Assembly: GCA_028551475.1 (NCBI GenBank)
Contig: CM052357.1
Span: 12,757,931 to 12,821,930, forward strand
DNA: 64,000 bases
DNA from: Casuarina equisetifolia
Taxonomy: Eukaryota; Streptophyta; Magnoliopsida; Fagales; Casuarinaceae
Direction: 5' to 3'
Shown: positions 54,370 to 64,000 of the stretch, one piece after another
Numbering within the stretch: position 1 is the stretch's first letter
How the letters are laid out: every line of letters starts with the position of its first letter
Notes under the pieces: model-generated
Seen by the model: only the letters and a program-made list of their open reading frames with translations
Told to the model about the DNA's origin: nothing
Database searches by the model: none
Position numbers and translations under genes: made by a program

Positions 54370-57029
54370 TCACCAGTAGTCTCCACAAGAACAATTCCCC
54401 CCAACGATTTTGTGAAACCGCTTTTTATCCCTCAAACACACTTCTCTCCCATCAATCTTTGACACAAATTTGGCAAAATTATGGCAATCAACACAAATCC
54501 TAAGGTTTTTAATTATACGAACTGGCATGCCTTTAGGTGTCGCAATCAGCCCAAAAGCCAATGCCAGTTTTTCACTGTGGCCTAGTAGTAACTTTTCCTT
54601 TTGCTCCTCGTCAACATCACATAAAACACAGCTCAAATCAGGGACGTAACCAGCTTCCTTAAACTTGACTGACAACTCCCTCACCTTCGCAAACACCTCT
54701 TCCCTTCTGGGATGGGACCAATCGCTTGCATGAAAGGTATGAAGGATTTGATCAAGCTCAATCCAGCTTCTTCCTGGCTCCTTCTTTACTGCCTTCTCCT
54801 TCATCAACTCCCTTAAAGTTCTTACATCTTCCCATCTCCCAGTAGAAGCATATAAATTGGAAAGAATGACATAATTCCCGGCATTTTCAGGCTCAATTTC
54901 TAAAAGCCGATGGCCTACAGACTCACCAATCTCAACATTTGAGTGAACTCTACAAGCACCTAAAAGAGAACCCCATATTGAAGCAGTTGGCTCAAAAGGC
55001 ATCTTCTCTATAAAGTTAAAAGCCTCTTCTAATTGGCCCGCACGCCCAAGCAGATCAACAACACACCCATAATGCTCAATCTCCGGCTCAACCCCAATTT
55101 TCCCATTTTCCATCCCATAGAAAACATCCAGCCCCTTTTCTTCTAACCCTCCATGGCCACAACCCGATAAAACAGCCAAGACAGTGACACTGTCAGGTTT
55201 GACTTTATTTTCTTCTCTCATCAACTCGAAAAGCTCAACCAGTTCTCTTCCCATCCCATGCTTGCTATATGCCACAAGCATTGCATTCCATGAGATAGCA
55301 GTTCTCTCAGGCATACTATCAAAGATCCTTCTTGAGTAGGTAAGACTTCCACATTTTGAGTACATATCAATCAAAGAGTTCTGAAGAACCACATACGAGG
55401 ATAGCTCAAACCGAAGGACGTGGCAGTGAACTTGCTTGCCATGATCTAAAGCAGCAAGCCCAGATAATGCAGTTAAAACACTGGCATAAGTGACATAATT
55501 TGACCTCATTCCTTCCATCTGCAACCTACGAAATAGCTTGAGTGCCTCTTCATCAAGGCCAAGTTGGGCATAGCCTGAGATTAAAGCAGTACAAGAAACA
55601 ACATCCCTTTCTGGCAAGCTGTCAAAAAATTTGTGAGCTTCATGAATTTTACCAGCTTTGGCATACATGTCAAGAAGTGAGCTTCCAACATATATATGGG
55701 AGTCAAAACTTCCTTTGACTATTAAAGAATGGACTTGCCTTCCCAGGTTAAGCCCATTTGAACCAATACAAGAAGTCAGCACTGTGGCAAAGGTGAATTC
55801 ATTAGGCTCTGTACCTGCAAGAAGTTTGCCTTCTACATAAGATGGAGAAAGGAAGAAAGAACAAGTTTCTAATCTACTGTAATTGCTGGAGCTAAGATGC
55901 AGAAAGCTGAAGAGTAAAAAGTAGCCTTGCCATCTAACAAACAATTACGGAATCTCAGACATCATTGCTTAAAGTCAACTTCTTTGGATGTTCCACGATA
56001 CTTAAAATACTAGAACTTGTTCTTTTGTACGTAAAGAGAATCATCTTATCATCTTCAAACATTTCCCATCTATTCACATTTAAATAGGTTTCAGAACCTA
56101 TTCTTATTAACGTTTTAGAAGTAATTTATGAAGACCCCTATAAACTTCCGTAAGTACAGTTACCATAAATGTATGTGCAACTAAACCTTCCGCTTCAAAT
56201 CTTCTTGAAACAATAGTCAAGAAAAGCATTTATCCTACTCAGTTACCTTGACCGCTATTGTTTGCATGGATGCATACAGACCTACGATAAAAGAGATGGG
56301 AAGCCAAATTGAGATAGTATGCTTCGACAATGTTTCCCCAGTTAATAGTAGGCTTAATCGGTACCAAACACACCCAGTAGCGTACATGCGTTATAAGGTT
56401 TCAAAAGTACCGAATCTCAGCATCTGTACAAAGAGATTCAAGGCCTCGGAGGAATAACCCCTCTGTCCATAAGCTGTAATCATCGCTGTCCATGCCACCA
56501 CGTTCCTTTCAGACATTTCATCGAGCATTCTCCGCGCATCTACCAAAGACTCGCATTTCACATACAATACGAGTAGCCTGGTCCTGAGGTAAAGAGGAGG
56601 GAGATAACAAGTTTTAATCATGTGGGTCTGAACCCTCTGGCCTTCCCTGATGGCCCTTTGCTTCACGCACTCGTTTAAGAGCGCATCGTAGCCGTCAAAC
56701 CTCATTTCAGGGCCTTGAAGAGCCATCTCCAGGAGGGCTTCTCTTAGCTTACCGTTGGAGCAGAGAGATTTTAAATACGGTGAGTTTGGCGGGGAGGAGG
56801 AATGGGAAAGTTGGCGTGTGTATGTGCTAGTGGTGGAACAAAATGAGAAATGTTTTGGATCATATAAAAACAAATTGATTTTCCGAAGCATATTTAGGAA
56901 TAGATGTAATGGTTTTGACGTATAACTACATGGGTTTTGTTTCGCACACCGAAGCATCGAACCCCAGAAAACCGGGGTGCGGCTTATTGTTGAATACCCG
57001 GAGGTGCAGGCGTTCCTCTTATACTCCAA
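54370..57029 (-). CDS. DYW-class pentatricopeptide repeat protein, mitochondrial (At3g13770-like)
   Basis: Two exons, 56411-57029 and 54370-55814, joined in frame (G/GT ACA) to give 687 residues. Met47 (start at 56891) begins MLRKINLFLYDPKHFSFCST, a better mitochondrial presequence and closer to the Arabidopsis N-terminus, so the real protein may be 641 residues. After it come PPR motifs of P, L and S types (for example VSCTALISGYAQLGLDEEAL and NSLIDMYSKCGSLTYSRRIF), an E/E+ region (EPGRSWIELDQ, HPRREEV), and a complete DYW domain: HSEKLALAFGLI with HxE, the CVDCH zinc ligands, and the terminus CSCGDYW. DYW proteins bind organellar RNA and edit C to U; the RNA target is unknown. Most plant PPR genes lack introns, so the 596-bp intron is worth noting. 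Confidence 0.93.
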
Positions 57030-58246
57030 AGGGTAAACACTGTACTCCTACTTTTCTTTAATTCTAGTATTTCTTTGGAAGTCATCTTCGTTCTTTGAAC
57101 TTTTTGAACAATAATATACGAGTAAGCAAAATATCATCATCAAAACATGTATTGATAATGAATTGTTCTATAATTTCCTTAAATGTATAAAATATGTAAT
57201 AGAAATATCAAAATTATATTTATAATAAAATGTCATAAAAAGTCAATAACTCAATAATAAACTAATAAGTTTTAAACCTTTTAATCTCAAATTCAGTATT
57301 TAGATGTTTGGGTTAGATACATACCTAATAAATAAATAAATAAAAATAAATAAAAAAATAAATTGTCAAAAAAATTCATAGAATATCTATTATACCCAAT
57401 TTCTTTGTAACATTGTTATTAAGACATCCTCTATGGTAAGTTGGATTCAACAAGTAACTTACATGAACAATCATGCTTCAATTTAGAGTACCTTTTATCG
57501 TTTCTTGGTTTTCAAACAAAAAACAATAATTGTATTCATTGCATTTGTTCTAATCAAAATGTCATTATTACATAGTTATCACAAAATGACAATATTTTGT
57601 CGTAAATAATGTTGTTTTACTCATTTATGTTGAGTAATCCTTATCATGTTCTCAATCATAATCGTAATCGACCAAACTAGTTTGTTCCTTCCAAGGTTTT
57701 GATTGTTTTTTAGTTCGATCCAAAAATGGGAGGGTGAACAATATACTGTACCCTCGTTGAAGCTGTTGGTAATACTATTGTGGTATCTGGGGCCATTGGT
57801 CCTTGCCTTCCAAGATTTTCTGCATGTACTATGCAGCAGAATTATGCTGCAGCTCCCTGACTTTGATATAACATTTCAAGGTACGATGGTGAGATCATCC
57901 AAACCAGAGTACGATGAGCATGAAGTTGCCAGGATGCAGTGCACGTGAAAACTATATTTGGACCTACATTCGATATGTGGACTAAAAGATGTGCAAATTT
58001 AATGCATTATCCAGTCCAACCAGTAAGTTAGATTTATATTGTTGCTAATTCCAAACGTGGTAAAAGTCACTACTTTGTGTTAGCCTCAAGAGTCTCAGAA
58101 AATGTTGGAAAAGATGCATTATTTATCAAACATCTTACAAATGATGTGTATTCCTCCCAAAGTCACTTTCAAGTAAAGATTTGCACATTGCGTTTGTGGA
58201 AAGGTACTTATTGAGCTCCATTCATTCCCAACAAAGTAATAAATTA
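57030..58246. other. Spacer upstream of the PPR gene
   Basis: Very AT-rich from 57.1 to 57.7 kb, with taaataaa runs near 57330-57360. No gene seen. The right end should hold the 3' UTR of the GH28-like gene ending at 58247 on the minus strand. Confidence 0.5.
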
Positions 58247-60641
58247 TTAAGCAAATGCTCCTCCCTCCTGTTTTTCTTGCCTGTACAAACCTGAACGAAA
58301 ATTAACCAACGAAATGTTATTGACAGTCGAAGGCCTGAAATCAAGAGGATTATCCCAACTCCCTGAATGGTCATCGGACCATCTCATGTTAACATTCTGG
58401 ACCTCAAAATCTTTAATGTGTTCCATGATGATCCCAGCAATGCTGTGATTTACAAGTCCCTGGCATCCTGGTCTGTAATCTACAAGTCCACCAGCATAAT
58501 TTGTCCATCTTCTGTAAGTGAGGTTCACATTTATGAACCTCAAATTGCTTAGCAGCCCATGTTCAGAACCAGACAAGAAGACACCATTTTCAGAAGTTGC
58601 AGTGATATTGACAAAAACTAGATTAGAGATTGAACCCTCCTTTGAACCAGCTTGCCTTGGGCAGGTTGTCACATATATAGGCTCCGCTCTTCCCCACCAC
58701 GATGGATCGTAGTATCTTGTGATTAAATTTATATTTGAGAAGGTGATGTCGCTTGCATCTCCTGCACAAGGTGAATTCTTGTGAAAACAAAGACGAATAT
58801 AACCGGGCCTTTATTGGCGAATACTGCAAAAAAAACTCTGAAAGAATGGAAGAAAAGCAGCAGGACTAGTTCACCTCCATCACGTATCTGCAATGCCAGC
58901 GCTCTGTGAGAATCTACAATTGTGATATTGTCAAACACTAGACCATTGAAACTGAAGTTACTAGCACTACCAAGTTTGATTGCTGAAGATTTTGTTCGGA
59001 TCCAACAGTCGGTTGCTGTCAAGTTGTAGAGAGGAGAAGTGCTTGTTTTTGGACAGATAGCATCATCTCCTGTGTCGATGTGGCACCTTGTAATGACTGT
59101 ATCATTTGAATCCTCTATATCGATGCCATCGTTGTTGGGTGTGTTAAAGTCCCCATAGATTGAAACATCATGAATAAACGTGTTTTCACTCCTCACCAAG
59201 TGCAAGCTGCAATAATGCACCCTGTTCATTAGATACTCCATGGATGTAACTCAGAATTATACAGTATAAAACACAGAAGTTGGTCGTTTCAGTGCAACTA
59301 TACCAGCCCTTTGGAAGAATAAATGTATAGTATACAAAACGCAGGCCAATCCTTGTCAAGATGACAACAAATGCAACATCAAATGAGTGACTCGATTTAC
59401 ATGGAGCTTGTTCATGATCCAAAGACACAATTTACTATGCTTAGCAAGCCCAACTAGTTTGGGCCAACAAATTCGACGAGCAACTGCTTAACTCTAAATG
59501 ACGTATCCGTTCATCAGTAAAATTAATAATGTCGCTGCAAAAGTTGATAATGTGACAAACATGGAAACAAGGCACGGCATCAATTACTGGCACAGCATGA
59601 TAATCACGAATAAGAAGACAAAATTGCTGATTATTGAAGGTATATTAAAATCAGAACCCTCTCGATTTTGGAGTCTCTGCTACATTTGCAGAGAATAGAA
59701 AACTAGTTTAGCCATGGACAGCAGCGGCCCCTTCCTTCGTCTTCAAGCAACTTGGAACTTGACAAAACATTTGTCAATTTCCAACCTAAGAGGTTGACCA
59801 TTTCAGCCATTTCCTATCCGGTGGGTCCACCTTGCCAAGCATGCGTGTCGCTCGCTGGATAAGCTAAAGATGGAGAAGACGCGAAGGGAGCAGACTAGTT
59901 CTAGAGTTTTCTCGCTACCGAATGCTACACTGCCACGTATCGAACTCAATCCGCAAGCAACAGATATTAATAAGAAAAAACGCCCCCTAGCAATCCTAAT
60001 TACCAAGGCCAATTTTGGGAATAAAATATTAGAAATTCACTCACTCACTGACTTACTCACCACCAATAGGCTGGCTGCCATAGCGTGACGTTCCAAACCC
60101 TGACGTTGGTGCACCCAAGGAACCCAACCAGCCTTGGCCTGCACTCGTCTCCCAGGCAAGCGCCGGTCCGGTTCCAGCTTACCATCACGTTCTTCCTCTC
60201 GTCGAACCTTTGCACGAACTTCAGACCTTGGCCATCCACCACACCGCCGCCTGTGATCCCCACGTCCCTTTCGTTTTCCGCCAAAACCACGTACCATCTC
60301 GACGACTCCCTCGGGTAGTCCTCCAGCCTCGTGCCGCCCAGCAGCGTCGCGCCTTGTTGGACTTCCAGAAGGACGCCGGATCTCAGGAAGACTGTGGCTG
60401 TCAGGTATTTGCCGGGAGGGAAGACCACGCGGCACGGGGTGGGCCTGGATCTGCTGGCGTCGATGGCCGATTGGATGGCGGCCGTGTCGTAGTGGAGGCC
60501 GTCGCCGATGGCCCCGAAGTCCGTGACAAAGAGGGTGCTCCGGTGGGAATTGGGGAACATAGGGAGGTGGAAGGCGGCGGAGAATGATTGGAGGAAGTGG
60601 AGGGAGGACAGGATTAGGAGGAGGATTAATGGGGTGGCCAT
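58247..60641 (-). CDS. Secreted GH28 / pectin-lyase-fold protein (probable polygalacturonase)
   Basis: Three exons, 60061-60641, 58875-59206 and 58247-58761, coding 475 residues. The ATG at 60641 is preferred because it starts directly with a signal peptide (MATPLILLLILSS); an upstream in-frame ATG at 60689 would add 16 polar residues. The mature protein opens TDFGAIGDGLHYDTAAIQ, the conserved start of the right-handed beta-helix. Catalytic-region motifs are NTPNNDGIDIEDS (N219-D220) and CHIDTGDDAICPKT (D241, D242). The usual GHG histidine motif is replaced by KSSAIKLG (about 266-273) and the usual RIK by QIRD. Family members hydrolyse homogalacturonan in the cell wall; this divergent clade also includes Arabidopsis At3g57790, and activity is unproven. 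C-terminal strands include RRWTNYAGGLVDYRPGCQG. Exon 1 is markedly GC-rich. Confidence 0.92.
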
Positions 60642-61634
60642 TTCTGGTTGGGCTGGTGTGGTGGTACGGAATTTATAAGCTGCAATCAAGATTTGAGCAC
60701 CGAAAGCTAAACAAATTCAAAAGGAAGCTGATTATACTGTTTACATTCTTAATTTCAAACCCAGGAAGATCCAAGAACAAACCGAGGGAGCTGCTAATTA
60801 AAGATTGGTAGATAAACTTAAACTAAATTAGCGCGTGTAACGAAAATAAAGGTGGAAAGTTTTGAAGCTAAAAGTAGAGGAAGCAGATTAGGACAGAGAA
60901 ATTTAATCAAGGGGATTAGGTGTTAGGACTTGAACCCTACACAAGAAGCCCTAGAAGCCCAATCCTAACATTAGGCTGAACTGGTATTTTATTTTATTGC
61001 TCTTTTAATTTTTTAATAATTGCTTTTCTTGTCTGAACAGACTTTAATAGAATAGAAAAGCACTGGGAAACCAGAGCATGCCGAATTTGCCCTCGCCAGT
61101 CCACGAGGATGCCGACATTGCCTCATCGGCATTCAGAGCAAAGTCTTGGCCAAGTTCAGTGACTACACTAATGGGCGGAGAACTTGCTTCAAGTACTCCG
61201 TACTGGGAACGAGAATGAACCCGTTTTGGTACATTTATTGCACTAGCAATGAGGCAAGAAAAAAATAATTGCCAGATTACTTATATCTTGACAGCAGAAA
61301 CGAAGAAAGAAGATAGCTTCCACAATAGTTAAACCAGTTCGTTTAATGGTTTTACAGCATAGAACAATCAATAATCTTAAGAGCCAACGACAAGATTAAT
61401 TGGCTCTCAGAGTTAGTATATATATATTATATAAGATAATATAATAAGAATAACATCTGAAATATAATCCTCTCTAGCAGAGCCAAATCCAGGTTTCCAA
61501 CTGACTCAGTCTTGACAAGTACAAGACATGAAAACCCATGATGAATGTTGACGCCTCCCCTCTACTCCTTGCTAACAGCTAATACTATATTGGTTATATA
61601 CACTATTAGCTATTGGTACAATTTCACTATGCCT
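60642..61634. other. Spacer between GH28-like promoter and bHLH 3' end
   Basis: Holds the promoter and leader of the GH28-like gene and the 3' UTR of the bHLH gene, both on the minus strand. No repeat or other gene recognised. Confidence 0.5.
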
Positions 61635-64000
61635 TCACAGCTCCATCTTCAACTGATTTGAGTGCAGAGACCCTGCAACGGTAACATATTTTTTATTGAT
61701 TAACATTTATATGACTCTCCTTGCAAGAGAAAACAAAACATGCATTCTTTGTGAGAGGTAAGGATACTATACCATCTCAAAATTATTTGAATTGTCAATG
61801 AACAAGCCTGACTAAGCCTAACTCGTATCTACCTGAATTTGCCGAGTCATAACTCATAAGTGAATTCTCTGGCGTAATGAGAGTGTGGTTATCTTCTTCT
61901 CTCCCCCAAACCGGTTGGTGAAGTGCTCCAAAATGCCATTGCTGTTGATAGTGCTGTCTGTTCCCATCCAACGGGATTTCAGACCATACTAGGGGGGCAG
62001 CCATGCTGGAGGAATTACTGTCCATTAAAGATCCACTCTGCATACAATAAGGATAAAGCTACAATGTTGAATTGAGACGAGTCTTTGCTAGAAAAAGTAA
62101 TGTAGTGCAATACGGTAACTGAAATACAGTACTCTTTACAAGCCCCTTGACTCCTAGCCACACAATACTACTTGAGAGAATTCACTTCTCAGGCATCCCA
62201 GTTGTGAAGGTGTGAGCTGGTAATACCACTTCTACTTTTCTATCAGCACAAAACAGTTCCTTAATTGTTAGATGAAGAGACTTCATCATCAGCAGATGAG
62301 CTAACCACAAGATTTCCATCCCTCCACAACTGTGTGGACCCTTAATGTTTGGATCCACCACTGCAGGTGTACCACCAAATAAGTACGATTAATAAGGACG
62401 TATGAGTTTCCAACATTTGCTGTTTTAACCAACCATATTTAATTATAAAGGTGAAGGTACAAACGGGAAACACGTGAGAGATAAAATAGGTGGTCAAAAT
62501 CTGACCAACTGTTTTTGACGTATTATTGATGGAAATAATATTTAAAAACTTGGTGGGAAATAATAAGTTGGATCAAGAAGTGCTTGGTGGGAAACATACA
62601 CAAAGGGTGCATGCATTGCCAGTCCACAACAGGTATAAGAAAATAATCATTATCCCAGTTCCGCCAGATGATGAGCATGATAAGGAACACACTACTTGAA
62701 GAAATTAATTGCAGCCAAAGAAATCCGGATCTGTGCTGGTAGCATATAATAAAAGCGTCCAACAACTAATAATTTCCCTCCATTTTTACTTCAGAAAAAG
62801 GGCAATGAAGTAATAGAAGTTTAAAATGCTTACTTCTGTAGCAAATAAACTGTCGATGTTGAAATCAATTCTTGGGTTAACTGCCGCAAGTCTCATTGAT
62901 AAGAACTGAAATAGAGAACACTTCAATCAGAAAATGATCTGGCCAGCAGAGGATAATTCAAACATTATCACTACAAAATTTTAAGACAAATGAAATTTGA
63001 CTAGCTTTTTTGAAGCCGAATTTCATTTCACTTGGTTTGTTGCCTCCTTCACTTGCCTTATCCTCTTCAGGCCAATGAAGAGAAAAACATGTATTTTCTT
63101 TGCGTGATTCAATTGCTAAGAGTATATTAAATAGATACAAAATCAAGCCCCAGAATGCGATGACCCATTAACCAAGAACCTTTTATGAACCAAAATATTC
63201 CTTGATTAACAAAAGCTCAATATTATCTGTGTCAACACAAACGGCCTTTTTTTTTTTTTTTTTTCCTGTCTTAAGAAATGGAAATGGCAAGGGAAAGACA
63301 GTAAAACTTATATATCTATGTTTCATGTTGTCAGATATTTAATAACATAGATTTCGGGGAAATTAATCTCTTAAGGGACCTATCCACTGGTTAAGTCCTT
63401 TGCTCCAGATCTAAGGGTGCTGAAGGACCTATCCATGAGCCTTGTTCAGAAAGTTTTCCGAACAAGTCTTTTTAAATTTTAAGCGTTCTAGCACAAACAT
63501 CAAATCTATAATCTTCGAGTGTATTGGATGTGCAAATCTGACCTCAACTTGACGTTGCAGGCACTGCACATGGTTGATAATTTCATCCAGAACCAATGCT
63601 GTACCCGAAATCTGCAAAGCAAATGTTTTCCAGGTGAATAACCTTTTTCTTGACTGAGTATAACTATTTCAAAGAAAATTTTCAGTATCACTTTCAATTG
63701 ATCAGCGTATTCTGCAAAAATGCCTGACCAAATGCAGACTTTCTAATGACTTTAACGCTGAGACAAAGCACAACACTTGGTCATTTATTGCTGTGTCATA
63801 ATTAACTGTGCAAACACCAGTAAGTACAAAAAGAAGAACTCAACCTTTTTTTACATGGTTGACTGGAAGCATTTACTTATTAACGGAAACTTAAACAGGA
63901 AAACTCATCACATGCCAAAGACGAATGGAAAAGGTTTTTAGCATGACCATAATACTGCCTTCTTATCGGTCTCCATCCATGCACGCACCTGTAAAATTAC
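61635..64000 (-). CDS. bHLH transcription factor, 3' part (bHLH48/bHLH60-like), runs off the window
   Basis: Four exons are visible on the minus strand: 63543-63611, 62834-62905, 61833-62037 and 61635-61672, giving the last 127 residues. The first visible exon starts inside helix 2 of the bHLH domain (ISGTALVLDEIINHVQCLQR), the next gives FLSMRLAAVNPRIDFNIDSL, the conserved extension after helix 2 in this subfamily, and the protein ends LHSNQLKMEL. The basic region and helix 1 lie beyond 64000; a donor-like GTAATT begins at the last base of the window, so the upstream exon probably ends just outside. The subfamily binds G-box DNA (CANNTG) as dimers; Arabidopsis bHLH48 and bHLH60 affect flowering through the gibberellin pathway (family knowledge). 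The neighbouring genes support this assignment. Confidence 0.88.

Noticed and set aside
60085..60587. Plus-strand frames over exon 1 of the GH28-like gene
   Set aside because: Antisense shadows caused by high GC of that exon.

Overview
The window is nuclear DNA of a dicot flowering plant. Genes are split by many GT-AG introns, the spacers are AT-rich and carry decayed LTR retrotransposons, and every recognisable protein belongs to a plant family (A20/AN1 stress-associated protein, LRR receptor-like kinase, DYW-class PPR protein, plant bHLH). I cannot name the species. There is no sign of bacterial or plastid DNA, CRISPR arrays or operons.

Layout. 1-5614: old repeats, with a copia RNase H end plus LTR, a gypsy (chromovirus) integrase/chromodomain relic and a copia Gag relic. 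5615-10537 (-): NEK-family kinase in 13 coding exons with a miniature LTR element (TRIM) in one intron. 12694-17789 (-): DnaJ-domain co-chaperone like Arabidopsis J6 and animal DNAJC9. 20882-21400 (+): A20/AN1 zinc-finger stress-associated protein with a 1.2 kb intron in its leader. 21401-28817: gene-poor. 28818-32068 (+): LRR receptor-like pseudokinase. 34893-38502 (-): large 'gar2-related/nucleolar-like' protein with an intron-rich leader reaching about 41.4 kb. 41.5-53.2 kb: gene-poor, with a minus-strand copia relic, a primer-binding-site relic and one candidate unannotated exon. 53214-53585 (-): ESSS (NDUFB11-like) subunit of mitochondrial complex I. 54370-57029 (-): mitochondrial DYW pentatricopeptide protein. 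58247-60641 (-): secreted GH28/pectin-lyase-fold protein. 61635-64000 (-): 3' half of a bHLH transcription factor that runs off the window.

The genes are not an operon and need not act together. The order does matter: from memory, the J6-like DnaJ, the At5g06940-type pseudokinase and a gar2-like gene sit together on Arabidopsis chromosome 5, whereas gar2-like, ESSS, pectin-lyase and bHLH48/60 genes sit together as duplicated copies on chromosomes 2 and 3. Here both sets form one run, which looks like the ancestral, unfractionated block.

Exon structures were built by hand from reading frame, GT/AG sites and family conservation. For the coding genes every exon junction keeps frame and the exon lengths add up to whole codons. 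Nothing was searched against a database, so orthology statements are from recognition. I found no clearly new biological system. The best leads are the TRIM insertion, the in-frame leader exons of the gar2-like gene, the orphan exon near 43.8 kb beside a W-box palindrome, and the catalytic-residue losses in the receptor kinase and the GH28 protein.
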